A stretch of 64,000 nt of DNA from Pluralibacter sp. UBA7423 (GCA_002470465.1 DKMD01000012.1:62001-126000), one strand, 5' to 3'; numbered from the stretch's first letter, positions 42,472 through 53,594 are shown. Notes: generated from the sequence alone by a model not told the origin. Numbers and translations: made by a program.

Positions 42472-43431
42472 TTACGCCTGCCAGCAATGAATAATTTGCC
42501 AGGCCAGCCTCGCCGCCGTGCGGGCACCTTGTCCGTCGCGATCGTAGTGCGGGTTGAATTCAACTAAATCAACCGCCTGCAGTTTGCCACTCTGACACAG
42601 CGGCATCACGATGCGCAACAGAATTGCCAGCGGCACGCCCAGCGCCGCCGGAGCAGACACTGCGGGCATTTCCCCGGCCGGGAGGACATCCAGATCGATT
42701 GTCAGATAAATGCGGTCATGCTCTGCAATGACTCGCGCTACATCCTGCTGTACCTCGCGAAACGCCGGGTCAAGCAGGGTTAAATCTTCCAGTACGGTGA
42801 CGTTACGCTCGTGTGCTTCCTGCCATAGCGCTTTGGTATTCGCCGCACGGCTTGCGCCATAGCAGGTGTAGCTGAAGCCCCGCTGCTGGCTTTCGCAGTG
42901 TAGCGCCAGCTGGCGAAACGGCGTACCTGAGCTGGCCTCGGCGGCGCGGCGTAGGTCCAGATGAGCATCGAGATTGACGATCGCCACGTTCTCACCGGGA
43001 AAGGCATCCAGGACGCCCGCGCCATGACCGAACGCCGTTTCATGACCACCGCCCAATACCAGCGTTTTCATTTGCGAGCGCTGGCAGGCCAACACCGCAT
43101 CGTGCAATGCCTGCTGTGCCTCTTCCAGCTTTTCGGGTTCAGCATGAACGCTACCGAGATCGACCAGCCTGTCATGCCCTTCATGGCTCGCCATATTCGC
43201 CAGCGTTTTGCGCAATGTTTCTGCTCCAAGCTGCGCACCGGGTCGCCCCTTATTACGCTTAACGCCCTCATCGCAGGCAAAGCCCAGCAGGGCTATTTTC
43301 CCACGATACCGTTCTGGGGCAAAGTCGCGCGACACCGTGATGGTCTGAAAAAGACGTTTTGCCTCCGGCGATTCGGCACTGTCGTCGCGCCCTTGCCAGA
43401 GGTCGGCGGAGGTTGGTTGCCAGAGCGTCAT
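42472..43431 (-). CDS. hutG: Formimidoylglutamase
   Basis: Hydrolyses N-formimidoyl-glutamate to glutamate and formamide. 319-residue ureohydrolase with the dimanganese motifs: [19 protein letters not shown] and [13 protein letters not shown]. The 4-nt overlap with hutI (43428-43431) indicates coupled translation. Confidence 0.95.
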   Translation of the reverse strand: MTLWQPTSADLWQGRDDSAESPEAKRLFQTITVSRDFAPERYRGKIALLGFACDEGVKRNKGRPGAQLGAETLRKTLANMASHEGHDRLVDLGSVHAEPEKLEEAQQALHDAVLACQRSQMKTLVLGGGHETAFGHGAGVLDAFPGENVAIVNLDAHLDLRRAAEASSGTPFRQLALHCESQQRGFSYTCYGASRAANTKALWQEAHERNVTVLEDLTLLDPAFREVQQDVARVIAEHDRIYLTIDLDVLPAGEMPAVSAPAALGVPLAILLRIVMPLCQSGKLQAVDLVEFNPHYDRDGQGARTAARLAWQIIHCWQA

Positions 43432-44654
43432 TTCGTCACCTCACCGCGGAAAACTCGCTGCCAGAGCGGGTTGCGCCCCGGTTCGTAAACCATCTCAACC
43501 GGATGTTCAGCATCCCAGATAGCGAAGTCGGCGACAAAACCTGCCGCCAGCTGACCATGTGAATCCTGTCGACCCAGAGCACGTGCCGCGTGGCGGGTAA
43601 CGCCGGTCCAGGCTTCCTCCGGCGTTAAGCCGAACTTCACGCAGGCCATGTTCATCGCCAGATGCAGGCTGGCAAACGGGCTGGTGCCGGGGTTGTAATC
43701 CGTCGCCACGGCCATCGGCACGCCGTGATGGCGCAGCGATTCGACGGGCGGCTTTTGCGTTTCATTAAGGAAATAGAACGCGCCGGGCAGCAGAACGGCC
43801 ACGGTGCCGCTGTCGGCCATCGCGCTGACGCCTTCTTCATTCAAATATTCAATATGATCGGCCGAAAGCCCTTTGTAGTGGCTGACCAGCTGCGCACCGC
43901 CGAGCGAAGAAAGTTGCTCCACGTGGCCTTTGACCGGAATGTTCAGCACCTGCGCGGCGCAGAACACGCGCTCGGTTTGCTCAGGCGAAAAGCCGACGTT
44001 TTCACAGAACGCGTCGACGGTTTCAAACAGCGCCTCCTGCCAGAGCGTCGGCAGGATCTCCTCGCAGACGAGCGTGATGTAGTCATCACCGCGCCCTTTA
44101 TATTCTGCCGGGATGGCATGAGCGGCCAGCAGCGTCGGGCTTATCTCAACAGCATTGCTGGCGGCGAGCAGCTGGGCCACACGCAGCATTTTGCCTTCAT
44201 TATTCAGGTCGAGTCCGTAGCCGGATTTGATTTCAACCGTCGTCACGCCTTCGCGCATCAGCCTTTCCAGGCGCTCCTGGGCCAGGCGGGTAAGTGCTTC
44301 TTCCGTAGCCAAACGGGTCGCCTGGACGGTTGAATTGATGCCGCCGCCGTTGGCACTGATGGTCTGATAGGAGACACCGTTCAGGCGTTGCTCCCACTCC
44401 GTTGCCCGACTGCCGCCAAACACCAGATGGGTGTGACAATCAATAAGGCCCGGCGTGACCAGCCGACCTTGCAGATCGATTCGCTTACCCTGGCGGGTGG
44501 CGAGCGAAGACTCTGGCACAATCTCTGCGATGCGCCCGTCCCGGACAACAAGCGCATGATGCTCCAGTAAACCGTAGGGCTGTGAAAGTTGAGGATCGAA
44601 GGTGGCCAAACGAGCGTTGTGCCAGATTATATCGGTATCAGCGTATTCAGACAT
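43428..44654 (-). CDS. hutI: Imidazolonepropionase
   Basis: Opens the ring of imidazolonepropionate to give formimidoylglutamate; an amidohydrolase of ~408 residues. Metal ligands: [25 protein letters not shown] and [10 protein letters not shown]. The start at 44654 ([11 protein letters not shown]) matches the family; ATG codons at 44687 and 44672 would lengthen it, but 44687 lies inside the HutC operator. No strong ribosome-binding site precedes any of them. First gene of hutIGC. Confidence 0.92.
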   Translation of the reverse strand: MSEYADTDIIWHNARLATFDPQLSQPYGLLEHHALVVRDGRIAEIVPESSLATRQGKRIDLQGRLVTPGLIDCHTHLVFGGSRATEWEQRLNGVSYQTISANGGGINSTVQATRLATEEALTRLAQERLERLMREGVTTVEIKSGYGLDLNNEGKMLRVAQLLAASNAVEISPTLLAAHAIPAEYKGRGDDYITLVCEEILPTLWQEALFETVDAFCENVGFSPEQTERVFCAAQVLNIPVKGHVEQLSSLGGAQLVSHYKGLSADHIEYLNEEGVSAMADSGTVAVLLPGAFYFLNETQKPPVESLRHHGVPMAVATDYNPGTSPFASLHLAMNMACVKFGLTPEEAWTGVTRHAARALGRQDSHGQLAAGFVADFAIWDAEHPVEMVYEPGRNPLWQRVFRGEVTK

Positions 44655-44675
44655 GAGCGGGTCACTTGTCATGGG

Positions 44676-44687
44676 TTGTATAGACAT
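44676..44687. promoter_or_regulatory. HutC-type operator upstream of hutIGC
   Basis: TTGTATAGACAT, the inverse complement of the core at 41611-41622. HutC therefore probably represses its own operon as well as hutUH. Confidence 0.65.
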
Positions 44688-44871
44688 TTATTAAGGGCAA
44701 GGCGAACGATGTCAACCGTCCGAACGAATATGTTGCTTTTTTGTGATATTCCACGCGCGCTGCCGCCTCGCCGCAGCAGACTTTTTTTACCGCATCGCTT
44801 CCCGTTTCGCTCAACTTAGTATAAAAAGTCAGGTTTTAGTGACCTTTCCACTTTCATCAGTCTGGAGCACC

Positions 44872-46155
44872 ATGAACACATTATCGGTTTCCCGTCTGGC
44901 GCTGGCGCTCGCCTTTGGCGCGACGCTGACCGCCTGTAGCTCTACGCCACCCGACCAGCAGCCGTCTACTCAGACCGCCCCGGGCACCGCTTCCCGTCCA
45001 GTTCTGACGGCTGGTGAGGCGAAAAACTTCGTGCAGGCGCGTTATTTCACCACGATGGATCCGAATGCGGCACCGTGGTCGCCTTCCGCCATTGCTACTC
45101 CGGCAAAAGCTGACTTCGTGGTTGGCCCGGCAGGCACCGCGGGCGTGACCCATACGACAATCCAGGCCGCCGTGGACGCCGCGATCAACCGTCGCAGCAC
45201 TTCACGCGTTTACATTGCGGTAATGCCAGGTGAATACCAGGGCACTGTTTATGTGCCTGCCGCACCGGGCAGCGTGACGATTTACGGTCTGGGCGATAAA
45301 GCCGCTGATGTGAAAATCGGCCTGGCCATCGACTCTGAAATCGCCCCGAACGACTGGCGTCGCCTGGTGAATCCGGCGGGCAAATATATGCCAGGCAAAC
45401 CGGCGTGGTACATGTTTGACACCTGCCAGAGCAAGCGTGCCGCCACCGTTGGCGTGATGTGCTCGGCGGTCTTCTGGTCACAGAATAACGGCCTGCAACT
45501 GCAGAACCTGACCATCGAAAACAACCTCGGTGACAGCGTTGATGCCGGTAACCACCAGGCTGTAGCCTTCCGCAACGACGGTGACCAGGTGCAGCTGAAT
45601 AAGGTCAACATTCTTGGCCGTCAGAACACCTTCTTTGTGACCAACAGCGGCGTGCAGAATAAACTGCAAAACGACCGCATTACCCGTACGCTGGTCACCA
45701 ACAGTTATCTCGAAGGAGATGTGGATATCGTCTCCGGCCGCGGCGCAGTTGTGTTTGATAATACCGACTTCCGCGTGGTGAACTCCCGCACCCAGCAGGA
45801 AGGCTACGTGTTTGCCCCGGCAACGCAGTCCAACCTGTTCTACGGTTTCCTCGCTACCAACAGCCGCTTTAACGCTGCCGGTGACGGCGTGGCACAGCTT
45901 GGTCGCTCGCTGGACGTAGACGGCAACACCAACGGTCAGGTTGTGATCCGCGACAGCGCGATCAACGAAGGTTTCAACACCGCCAAACCATGGGCTGATG
46001 CCGCTATCTCCAAACGTCCGTTCAGCGGTAACACCGGTGCTGAAAATGACAAAGGCGAAATCGAGCGTAACCTGAACGACAGCAACTTCAACCGCATGTG
46101 GGAATACAACAACCGCGGCGTGGGAAGCTATGTTGTGGCAGAGCCGAAGAAGTAA
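44872..46155 (+). CDS. ybhC: Pectinesterase-family lipoprotein YbhC
   Basis: Outer-membrane lipoprotein with a pectin methylesterase beta-helix fold; E. coli YbhC has been associated with acyl-CoA thioesterase activity rather than pectin breakdown. 427 residues, the same as E. coli. Lipobox ATLTAC (Cys ~22); family motifs GRQNTFFV, YLEGDVDIVSGRGAVVFDN-type and LGRSLD. GGAGCACC precedes the ATG at 44872. Confidence 0.94.
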   Translation: MNTLSVSRLALALAFGATLTACSSTPPDQQPSTQTAPGTASRPVLTAGEAKNFVQARYFTTMDPNAAPWSPSAIATPAKADFVVGPAGTAGVTHTTIQAAVDAAINRRSTSRVYIAVMPGEYQGTVYVPAAPGSVTIYGLGDKAADVKIGLAIDSEIAPNDWRRLVNPAGKYMPGKPAWYMFDTCQSKRAATVGVMCSAVFWSQNNGLQLQNLTIENNLGDSVDAGNHQAVAFRNDGDQVQLNKVNILGRQNTFFVTNSGVQNKLQNDRITRTLVTNSYLEGDVDIVSGRGAVVFDNTDFRVVNSRTQQEGYVFAPATQSNLFYGFLATNSRFNAAGDGVAQLGRSLDVDGNTNGQVVIRDSAINEGFNTAKPWADAAISKRPFSGNTGAENDKGEIERNLNDSNFNRMWEYNNRGVGSYVVAEPKK

Positions 46156-46170
46156 TCTGACTTCTGACAT

Positions 46171-46200
46171 AAAAAAAACCTCGCACTGCGAGGTTTTTTC
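46171..46200. terminator. Bidirectional terminator between ybhC and pgl
   Basis: AAAACCTCG(CAC)TGCGAGGTTTT hairpin with A-run on the left and T-run on the right; the two genes converge on it. Confidence 0.85.
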
Positions 46201-46215
46201 TTTTCAGCGCCAGGC

Positions 46216-47211
46216 TTAGTGTGCGTTGACCACCACCCACATTGGGCCCTGGCCAACGGCATAACGCCCTTTCTCATGCAGCAGGCCCTGCTCACCCTGA
46301 ATCTCGTAAACCGCCAGATGATGCGATTTCTGCCCGACCGCCAGCAGGAATTTCCCGCTGTGATCGACGTTGAAGCCGCGCGGCTGGGTTTCCGTCGGCT
46401 GGAAGCCCTGCACTTCAAGCACGCTACCGTCTTCCGATACCGTAAAGACCGTCAGCGTGCTGGAGGTGCGATCGCAGGTGTAGAGGTGACGTCCGTCCGG
46501 GGTGATGTGAATATCTGCCGCCCAGCGGGTGCCGTCGAAATGCGGCGGCATCATGTCCAGCGTCTGTACACACTCAATTTCGCCATGCGGATCTTTCAGC
46601 TCCCAGACATCCACGGAGCTATTCAGCTCATTCACGCAGTAGGCGTACTGCTGATTCGGGTGGAACACCATATGGCGCGGGCCTGCGCCTTCCACGGTGG
46701 TCACTTCCGCCGGGGTTTGCGCCACCAGCTTGCCGTCATCGCTCAGGGTAAACAGGCAGATACGATCCTGCTTCAGCGCCGGCACCCAAAGGGTGCGGTT
46801 GTCCGGCGAAATATTGGCTGAGTGGCAGCCTTCGAGCCCTTCAACCACGTCCACCACGCCAACAGGCAGGCCATCTTCCAGACGCGTCACGCTCACGCAG
46901 GCCTGGTTATAGGAACCGCTGAAGAGGAACTGGCCCTGATGGTCGGTGGAGATGTGGGTTGGGCTGCCCGGCAGCGGGGATTCGGCGGCGAACGTCAGCG
47001 CACCGTCGTCCGGCGCGATGCGGTAGGCCAGCACGCGAAATTCAGGGCGCACGCCAACGTACAGATAGCGCTTGTCCGGGCTGATGACCATCGGCTGTAC
47101 CTGACCTGGCACATCCACCACCTGCACCAGCGTCAGTTTGCCGTCGTGGTTCAGGCTCCAGACGTGGATCTGCTGACTTTCCGGGCTGGCGGTATATACG
47201 GTTTGTTTCAT
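46216..47211 (-). CDS. pgl: 6-Phosphogluconolactonase
   Basis: Hydrolyses 6-phosphogluconolactone in the oxidative pentose phosphate pathway. 331 residues, as in E. coli, with the seven-bladed propeller family (CycloIsomerase_2) repeats: [63 protein letters not shown]. The start [13 protein letters not shown] matches E. coli; an upstream ATG adds an unlikely leader. It is divergent from ybhA. Confidence 0.95.
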   Translation of the reverse strand: MKQTVYTASPESQQIHVWSLNHDGKLTLVQVVDVPGQVQPMVISPDKRYLYVGVRPEFRVLAYRIAPDDGALTFAAESPLPGSPTHISTDHQGQFLFSGSYNQACVSVTRLEDGLPVGVVDVVEGLEGCHSANISPDNRTLWVPALKQDRICLFTLSDDGKLVAQTPAEVTTVEGAGPRHMVFHPNQQYAYCVNELNSSVDVWELKDPHGEIECVQTLDMMPPHFDGTRWAADIHITPDGRHLYTCDRTSSTLTVFTVSEDGSVLEVQGFQPTETQPRGFNVDHSGKFLLAVGQKSHHLAVYEIQGEQGLLHEKGRYAVGQGPMWVVVNAH

Positions 47212-47340
47212 GAAAACTCCTTTCCTTACTGCACGTGGAAGCAAATTAACAGAATAGTGAGTGCTGAAAAATTTGCCCTGCGCGCGCTGCGGTGTACCAT
47301 CGTGAGCTGCACATTTTTCAACATTAACCTGGACTGCGAC

Positions 47341-48159
47341 ATGACATCACGCGTGATAGCCCTCGACTTAGACGGCACCCTGCTGACCCCGGCGAAAACC
47401 ATTCTTCCGCAATCCCTTGAGGCGCTGGCGCGTGCCAAAGAGGCAGGCTACCAGATTCTGATCGTCACTGGCCGACATCACGTTGCCATCCATCCTTTTT
47501 ATCAGGCACTGGCGCTCGATACACCTGCAATTTGCTGCAACGGCACCTATTTGTATGATTATCAGGCAAAAAAGGTGCTGGAGTCCGATCCGCTCACCCT
47601 TTCCCAGGCCATGCAGATGATCGACATGCTTAACGAGTATAACGTTCACGGCCTGATGTACGTTGAAGATGCCATGCTGTATGAAAAGCCTGCGGGCCAC
47701 ATCACGCGCGGCATCGAATGGGCAATGACGCTCCCTGCGGCCCAGCGCCCTGTCTTCAGCCAGGTGGATTCCTTCGCCCACGCCGCCCAGCAGACGGGCG
47801 CTATCTGGAAATTTGCGCTCACCGATGAAAACAGCGACCGCCTGAATGCGTTTGTGCAGCAGGTTGAGGAGACGCTGGATTTAGCCTGCGAGCGCTCCTG
47901 GATTTACCAGGTAGACGTCGCCCGCAAGGGCAACAGCAAAGGCAATCGCCTGGCCCGCTGGATTGAGTCTCAGGGTCTGTCGATGAAAGACGTGGTGGCG
48001 TTTGGCGATAACTTTAACGACATCAGCATGCTGGAAGCCGCCGGAACCGGCGTGGCGATGGGGAATGCCGATGATGCGGTGAAAGCCCGCGCTAACATGG
48101 TCATCGGCGACAACACGGATAAGAGCATCGCCGATTTTATCTATAAACAGCTGCTGTAA
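47341..48159 (+). CDS. ybhA: HAD-family phosphatase YbhA
   Basis: Cof-type HAD phosphatase; E. coli YbhA acts on pyridoxal phosphate and other small phosphates. 272 residues. HAD motif I DLDGTLLT, motif II IVTGR, motif III Lys region [11 protein letters not shown], motif [13 protein letters not shown]. No strong Shine-Dalgarno is seen. Its stop abuts modC's stop end-to-end. Confidence 0.94.
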   Translation: MTSRVIALDLDGTLLTPAKTILPQSLEALARAKEAGYQILIVTGRHHVAIHPFYQALALDTPAICCNGTYLYDYQAKKVLESDPLTLSQAMQMIDMLNEYNVHGLMYVEDAMLYEKPAGHITRGIEWAMTLPAAQRPVFSQVDSFAHAAQQTGAIWKFALTDENSDRLNAFVQQVEETLDLACERSWIYQVDVARKGNSKGNRLARWIESQGLSMKDVVAFGDNFNDISMLEAAGTGVAMGNADDAVKARANMVIGDNTDKSIADFIYKQLL

Positions 48160-49218
48160 TCAGGCGGTAATCGACACGCTTTTAATCTGTGCATACAGCC
48201 ACTGGCCTGGCTTCACCGCCAGGTCATCCCGCGCCCACGGGCTGATGCGTGCCCACAGCGTTCTTCCGCCAATTTCAAGCTGGACTTCCACCTGGCCGTC
48301 GTTGTCATAGCACTGAATCACTTTGGTACGCAGAATATTACGGATACTGGTTTGTACCGGCGGTTGGAGCACCAGCGACACATCCGATGCCTGAATGCGG
48401 ATACGCACCGCCGACTGCACCGGACGTTCAAGTTTGCTGACCCAGAGATGCTGATCGCCAAGCGCCAGGGCGGTCATCGCGTAATGCGGATGATGCTCGA
48501 GCACCGTCACCTTCAGAATGCTGCTCTGCTGATCCTGCGGCAGCCACGGGTGCATCACCGAACTTCCCCAGACCTCTTCCAGCGGGCCAAACGCCTTCAC
48601 GCGCCCCTCTTCCAGCACCAGCACCTTATCGGCCAGGTGCAGAATTTCGTCCAGCGAGTGGCTGACGTAGAGCATGGGAATATTGATTTCGCGGGCAAGC
48701 CGTTGCAGGTACGGCAGGAGTTCGCGCTTACGCGGGATATCCAGCGACGCCAGCGGCTCGTCCAGCAGCAGCAGCTCTGGCGCCGTCAGCAGGGCGCGGC
48801 CAATCGCCACGCGCTGTTTTTCGCCGCCGGAGAGACTGCCCGGCAGCCTGTCGAGCAGCGCTTCAATGCCGAGAAGCGAAACCAGTTTGTCGAACTGCCC
48901 GGCCATGCTTTTGGCCATGCCGTAACGCAGATTGCCGCGCACTTTGTAGTGAGGGAACAGGCGTGCATCCTGGAATACATAGCCCACGCGCCGTTTCTCT
49001 GGCGACAGGCAAATGTTCTTATCGGTATCGTTCAGCACGCGATCGTTCAGCACGATCCGCCCCTGCTGCGGTTTTGTCAGCCCGCTGATGGCGTTTATTA
49101 ACGACGTTTTCCCGGCGCCGGACACGCCAAACACCGCCGTAATACCGGAGGCCGGAAGGGATTCATTGATGCTCAGGCGATGGGTACCGAGCGTCTGGGT
49201 GAAATTGAGCTCCAGCAT
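48160..49218 (-). CDS. modC: Molybdate ABC transporter ATPase
   Basis: Energises molybdate import with ModB and ModA. 352 residues, as in E. coli. Walker [11 protein letters not shown]-loop [10 protein letters not shown], signature [15 protein letters not shown], Walker B LLLLDEP; C-terminal TOBE/MOP domain (~285-350) for molybdate sensing. The start at 49218 lies 2 bp after modB, and GAGC before the ATG supports it over longer frames. Confidence 0.96.
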   Translation of the reverse strand: MLELNFTQTLGTHRLSINESLPASGITAVFGVSGAGKTSLINAISGLTKPQQGRIVLNDRVLNDTDKNICLSPEKRRVGYVFQDARLFPHYKVRGNLRYGMAKSMAGQFDKLVSLLGIEALLDRLPGSLSGGEKQRVAIGRALLTAPELLLLDEPLASLDIPRKRELLPYLQRLAREINIPMLYVSHSLDEILHLADKVLVLEEGRVKAFGPLEEVWGSSVMHPWLPQDQQSSILKVTVLEHHPHYAMTALALGDQHLWVSKLERPVQSAVRIRIQASDVSLVLQPPVQTSIRNILRTKVIQCYDNDGQVEVQLEIGGRTLWARISPWARDDLAVKPGQWLYAQIKSVSITA

Positions 49219-49220
49219 GA

Positions 49221-49910
49221 TTATTTCCCCGTCCTTTCGCGGCTGAGACGCGCCAGCCATTCGGAAACCAGCAGCGAAACCAGCGCCAGCACGATGGAAA
49301 TCAGGCACAGCCGCGCGGCAGCCCCTTCACCACCGGGCGTCTGGATCAGGGTGTACATCGCCGAGGGAATGGTGCGCGTTTCGCCGGGAATGTTGGAGAC
49401 GAAAGTGATAGTCGCGCCAAATTCGCCAAGCGATCGGGCAAATGCCAGCACGGTACCGACAATAATGCCCGGCAGCATCAACGGCAGGGTGATGGTCAAA
49501 AATACTCGCCAGCGCCCGGCGCCGAGCGTGCGTGCCGCCTGTTCAAGTTTAATGTCGACGCCTTCGAGCGCCAGACGGATGGCACGTACCATCAACGGGA
49601 AGGACATGACCGCCGCGGCCAGCACCGCACCGCGCCAGCTGAAGGCAAAGGTCAGCCCGAACCAGTCGTACAGCCAGGAGCCGATAAACCCGCGCCGCCC
49701 CATGGCAATCAGCAGCAAATAGCCGACCACCACCGGAGGCAGCACGAGAGGAAGATGAATAAGGCTATCGAGAAGCGCTTTGCCCGGGAAATTACGCCGC
49801 ACCAGCAGCCAGGCAAAGAAGATCCCAAAGGGCAAACTGAACACCACCGCCAGGGATGAAACTTTCAGGCTCAGCAGTACCGCCTGCCATTCGGGATCCG
49901 TCAATATCAT
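49221..49910 (-). CDS. modB: Molybdate ABC transporter permease
   Basis: Inner-membrane channel of the molybdate transporter. 229 residues, five or six membrane segments, and the EAA coupling loop ([25 protein letters not shown], ~150-170). Its ATG overlaps the modA stop by 1 nt (TAATG). Confidence 0.96.
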   Translation of the reverse strand: MILTDPEWQAVLLSLKVSSLAVVFSLPFGIFFAWLLVRRNFPGKALLDSLIHLPLVLPPVVVGYLLLIAMGRRGFIGSWLYDWFGLTFAFSWRGAVLAAAVMSFPLMVRAIRLALEGVDIKLEQAARTLGAGRWRVFLTITLPLMLPGIIVGTVLAFARSLGEFGATITFVSNIPGETRTIPSAMYTLIQTPGGEGAAARLCLISIVLALVSLLVSEWLARLSRERTGK

Positions 49911-50686
49911 TAGTGCGTTGTAAATCCGTACTGTTTAAAGATGGCTGAGGCCTGCGGGCCTTTCAGGTAATCGTAGAACGCCGTCACGGTGGCATTTTTA
50001 TGCCCGTCGGTGATGGCAATCGGGTATTCCACTTTTTGGTGGGAGTCTTCCGGGAAGGTGCCCACCACTTTTACGCCTTTGCTGGCAACGGCATCAGAGC
50101 CGTAAACGATGCCGAGCGGCGCCTCGTTACGTTCCACCAGCGCCAGCGCACCGCGGACGTCTTCCGCCGGAGCCAGTTTTGGTGACAGGGTGTCCCATGC
50201 GCCCAGTTTTTGCAGCGCTTCTTTGGCATAAATGCCCGCCGGAACATGGTCCGGGTCGCCCACGGCCAGACGACCGCCTTTCAGCAGGCTGGTCCAGTTG
50301 GTTTTGGCGTCAATGGTCACGTTACCCTGTTCGCTTGCTTTAGGGGCAACAACCACCAGGCTGTTGCCGAGCAGCGTTTCGCGAGTGGCGGTATCAATGG
50401 CTTTTTTCTCTACCGCGTAGTCCATCCATTTCTGATCGGCGGAAATGAAAAGATCGGCCGGGGCGCCGGCTTCAATCTGACGGGCCAGCGTAGAAGAGGA
50501 AGCGAAGGAAGAGACGACGTCGACGTTTTTCTCTTTCTTGTACTCTTTCGCGATGTCCTGCATCGCGTTAGTCAGCGAAGCGGCGGCGAAAACGGTGATT
50601 TTGCCTGCGTCTGCCGCAGCGGCGTGTCCAACAACAGCAAGGGATAATGTAGCGCCCGCAAAAAGGCGTAACCATGTACGTTCCAT
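49910..50686 (-). CDS. modA: Molybdate-binding protein ModA
   Basis: Periplasmic molybdate/tungstate receptor. 258 residues. Signal peptide ~1-25 (basic MERTWLR, hydrophobic core, AAAA before DAGKI). The mature protein starts ITVFAAASLTNAMQD, with the oxyanion-binding Ser in FAASLT and SSFASSSTLARQI, and VPAGIYAKEAL. CAGGAGTTACAG before the ATG. First gene of modABC, under a ModE operator. Confidence 0.96.
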   Translation of the reverse strand: MERTWLRLFAGATLSLAVVGHAAAADAGKITVFAAASLTNAMQDIAKEYKKEKNVDVVSSFASSSTLARQIEAGAPADLFISADQKWMDYAVEKKAIDTATRETLLGNSLVVVAPKASEQGNVTIDAKTNWTSLLKGGRLAVGDPDHVPAGIYAKEALQKLGAWDTLSPKLAPAEDVRGALALVERNEAPLGIVYGSDAVASKGVKVVGTFPEDSHQKVEYPIAITDGHKNATVTAFYDYLKGPQASAIFKQYGFTTH

Positions 50687-50705
50687 CTGTAACTCCTGTG
50701 AGTGT

Positions 50706-50729
50706 CGTTATGTACGCAACAATATAGCG
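50706..50729. promoter_or_regulatory. ModE operator upstream of modABC
   Basis: CGTTATGTACGC...AATATAGCG is an imperfect palindrome corresponding base for base in its ends (CGTTAT/ATAGCG) to the E. coli modA operator. Mo-ModE represses modABC here. Confidence 0.8.
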
Positions 50730-50818
50730 GCAACCCCAGGCTTTTCCCAGAATTAAATAGGGGTATACAGAAGCTAATATCGGCAGGAAGAAGAGGAACT
50801 TAAATACTATGACGGGAT

Positions 50819-50845
50819 AAAAAAACGCCCGGTGGTACCGGGCGT
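50819..50845 (-). terminator. Terminator of acrZ
   Basis: ACGCCCGG/CCGGGCGT stem with an A-run at 50819-50825, which is a T-run in the leftward direction. Confidence 0.85.
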
Positions 50846-50852
50846 CTCGAAA

Positions 50853-51005
50853 TCAGTGATTTTGCTGGCGGGCTTTATCGTTGTGCCCGACGTTCGACAG
50901 AACGTTAAACACTTCACCCAGACCGTAGATCAGCCCAAGGATGATAGCCATCACCACGGGAACCATGACTACGGCAAATACCAGACTTTTCAACAACTCT
51001 AACAT
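50853..51005 (-). CDS. acrZ: AcrZ, small AcrAB-TolC pump accessory protein
   Basis: 50-residue single-pass inner-membrane protein that binds AcrB and alters drug specificity. [20 protein letters not shown] and [11 protein letters not shown] match E. coli AcrZ closely; the C-terminal tail differs. AGGAGCTGACC before the ATG fixes the start. It sits between modA and modE as in E. coli. Confidence 0.95.
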   Translation of the reverse strand: MLELLKSLVFAVVMVPVVMAIILGLIYGLGEVFNVLSNVGHNDKARQQNH

Positions 51006-51132
51006 GGTCAGCTCCTGACATTGTGATTTCATCATTGTAACCCGTAAATGCGGAAATTCACTCCCCTTTTGTGCGGTGCCCTGTGCAATAATAGTGAGGT
51101 AAGTCTTCTTCTCTTTTTAGCAGGACATTGAT

Positions 51133-51921
51133 ATGCAGGCCGAAATTCTTCTTACCCTCAAGCTTCAGCAGCGTCTTTTTGCCGATCCGCGCCGTATTGC
51201 GCTACTGAAGCAAATCGACGTCACCGGCTCCATCAGCCAGGGGGCGAAGAATGCCGGGATCAGCTATAAAAGCGCCTGGGACGCCATCAATGAAATGAAC
51301 CAGCTGAGCGAGCAGCCGCTGGTCGATCGCGCAACGGGCGGAAAAGGCGGCGGCGGCGCGGTACTGACCCGCTACGGCCAGCGCCTGATTCAGCTTTACG
51401 ATCTGCTGGCGCAAATTCAGCAAAAAGCGTTCGATGTTCTGAGCGACGACGACGCCCTGCCGCTGAACAGCCTGCTGGCGGCAATCTCCCGTTTTTCCCT
51501 GCAGACCAGCGCCCGCAACCAGTGGTTCGGCACCCTCACCCGCCGCGATCATCAGCAAGTGCAGGAGCATGTTGACGTACTGCTTGCCGACGGAGAAACC
51601 CGGCTGAAGGTAGCCATCACCGCCCAGAGCGGCGAGCGACTTGGGCTGGAAGAAGGTAAAGAGGTGCTGGTGCTGCTGAAAGCGCCGTGGGTCAGTATTA
51701 CGCGCGATAAAGCCGTTGCCGCCGTCGCAGATAACCAGCTTTCCGGCACCATCAGCCATATTGAGCGAGGTACGCAGCAGAGCGAAGTGCTGATGACCCT
51801 GCCAGACGGCCAGGTGCTTTGCGCGACCATGCCGGTTGATGAAACCAAAGCGCTGCAGGAAGGCGACAGCGCAATTGCCTGCTTTAACGCCGATCGGGTG
51901 ATCCTCGCCACGCTGTGCTGA
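51133..51921 (+). CDS. modE: Molybdate-responsive regulator ModE
   Basis: Represses modABC and activates molybdoenzyme genes when bound to molybdate. 262 residues. N-terminal LysR-like winged helix (~20-110, with GSISQGAKNAGISYKSAWDA), then two MOP (di-MOP) domains (~125-260, starting SARNQWFG and GTISHIERG). Divergent from acrZ and modA. Confidence 0.96.
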   Translation: MQAEILLTLKLQQRLFADPRRIALLKQIDVTGSISQGAKNAGISYKSAWDAINEMNQLSEQPLVDRATGGKGGGGAVLTRYGQRLIQLYDLLAQIQQKAFDVLSDDDALPLNSLLAAISRFSLQTSARNQWFGTLTRRDHQQVQEHVDVLLADGETRLKVAITAQSGERLGLEEGKEVLVLLKAPWVSITRDKAVAAVADNQLSGTISHIERGTQQSEVLMTLPDGQVLCATMPVDETKALQEGDSAIACFNADRVILATLC

Positions 51922-51987
51922 TGGCTTGACATTGCCCCACAGAAGACGTATCCCTGAAGTAATTCGCTGCAAAAAACGGGATACATC

Positions 51988-53457
51988 ATGTCATTATTGC
52001 AAATTTCGCAAGGCACGTTTCGTCTTAGCGATACCAAAACGCTCTCCATTGACAGTCTGACACTGCGTTCTGGTGAGTCATGGGCCTTCGTGGGCAGCAA
52101 CGGTAGCGGGAAATCCGCACTGGCCCGCGCCCTTTCCGGTGAGCTGAAGCTGCTTTCCGGCAGCCGCGACAGTCAATTTTTACGCACCACTCGCCTCTCC
52201 TTTGAGCAGTTGCAAAAGCTGGTCAGCGACGAGTGGCAGCGCAATAACACCGATATGCTCAGCCCGGATGAGGACGATACCGGACGCACGGCCGCCGAAA
52301 TCATTCAGGATGAGGTCAAAGACGCAGGCCGCTGCGAGGCGTTAGCCCGCCGCTTCGGTATTGCTCACCTGCTGGAGAGGCGCTTCAAATATCTCTCGAC
52401 CGGGGAAACGCGCAAAACGCTGCTGTGTCAGGCGCTGATGGGCAATCCGGATTTGCTGATCCTTGATGAACCCTTCGACGGGCTGGACGTTGCATCACGT
52501 CAGGCGCTGGCAGAACTGCTCGCCACGCTGCATCAGGACGGCATCACGCTGGTGCTGGTGCTTAACCGCTTTGACGAAATCCCCGACTTTATTGAATTTG
52601 CAGGCGTGCTGGCGGATTGCACGCTATTGAAAACGGGTGCCAAACAAGCGCTGCTCGATCAGGCGCTGATCGCCCAGCTGGCGCACAGCGAAAAGCTTTC
52701 CGGCATTGCGCTGCCGGAACCGGATGCCCCTTCGGCCAGGCTTTCGCTTCCGGAAGATCAGCCGCGCATTGTGCTGAAGCACGGTGTCGTCTCATATAAC
52801 GACAAGCCGGTCATCAACGATCTTAGCTGGACGGTGAACCCGGGGGAACACTGGCAGATCGTCGGGCCAAACGGCGCGGGCAAATCCACGCTGCTCAGCC
52901 TGGTGACCGGCGACCATCCTCAGGGCTACAGCAACGATCTCACCTTGTTTGGCCGCCGTCGCGGCAGCGGGGAAACCATCTGGGATATCAAAAAACACAT
53001 CGGCTACGTCAGCAGCAGCCTGCATCTCGATTATCGCGTCAGCACCAACGTGCGCAATGTGATCCTTTCCGGCTATTTTGACTCGATAGGGATTTATCAG
53101 GCGGTATCCGACAAGCAGCACAAGCTGGTGCAGGGCTGGCTGGATATCCTGGGCATGGACAACCGCACCGCCGATGCCCCCTTCCACAGTTTGTCCTGGG
53201 GCCAGCAGCGCCTGGCGCTGATCGTACGTGCGCTGGTGAAGCACCCGACGCTGCTGATTCTGGATGAACCCTTGCAGGGACTGGATCCGCTGAATCGCCA
53301 GCTGGTTCGCCGTTTTGTCGATGTCCTGATTGGCGAAGGAAAAACGCAATTGCTGTTTGTTTCACACCATGCCGAAGATGCGCCAGAGTGCATCACGCAT
53401 CGCATGGAGTTCATCGCCAGCGAAGAGGGCTATCGTTACGCAACAGGGAAATGCTGA
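51988..53457 (+). CDS. modF: ModF, tandem ABC ATPase
   Basis: Soluble protein with two ABC domains, linked to molybdenum metabolism by location; its exact job is not known. 489 residues. Domain 1: Walker A GSNGSGKSAL, signature-like LSTGETRKTL, Walker B LLILDEP. Domain 2: GPNGAGKSTL, LSWGQQRLAL, LLILDEP. It follows modE by 66 bp and is probably co-transcribed with it. Confidence 0.95.
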   Translation: MSLLQISQGTFRLSDTKTLSIDSLTLRSGESWAFVGSNGSGKSALARALSGELKLLSGSRDSQFLRTTRLSFEQLQKLVSDEWQRNNTDMLSPDEDDTGRTAAEIIQDEVKDAGRCEALARRFGIAHLLERRFKYLSTGETRKTLLCQALMGNPDLLILDEPFDGLDVASRQALAELLATLHQDGITLVLVLNRFDEIPDFIEFAGVLADCTLLKTGAKQALLDQALIAQLAHSEKLSGIALPEPDAPSARLSLPEDQPRIVLKHGVVSYNDKPVINDLSWTVNPGEHWQIVGPNGAGKSTLLSLVTGDHPQGYSNDLTLFGRRRGSGETIWDIKKHIGYVSSSLHLDYRVSTNVRNVILSGYFDSIGIYQAVSDKQHKLVQGWLDILGMDNRTADAPFHSLSWGQQRLALIVRALVKHPTLLILDEPLQGLDPLNRQLVRRFVDVLIGEGKTQLLFVSHHAEDAPECITHRMEFIASEEGYRYATGKC

Positions 53458-53464
53458 TTTCACT

Positions 53465-53489
53465 GCAGGAGCCCGGTGCTCCTGCTTTT
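53465..53489 (+). terminator. Terminator after modF
   Basis: GCAGGAGC/GCTCCTGC 8-bp stem with 5-nt loop followed by TTTT. Confidence 0.8.
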
Positions 53490-53567
53490 CGGATAAAGAG
53501 CATTCTCCCTTCTGATGCTCATTGATTTATAATGCAAAATGCGCAGATAACTGGCTAAAATCACGCC

Positions 53568-53583
53568 GTGTAAACGATTCCAC
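53568..53583. promoter_or_regulatory. gal external operator (OE)
   Basis: GTGTAAACGATTCCAC is identical to the E. coli galO-E bound by GalR/GalS. Confidence 0.93.
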
Positions 53584-53594
53584 TAATTTCGGCC

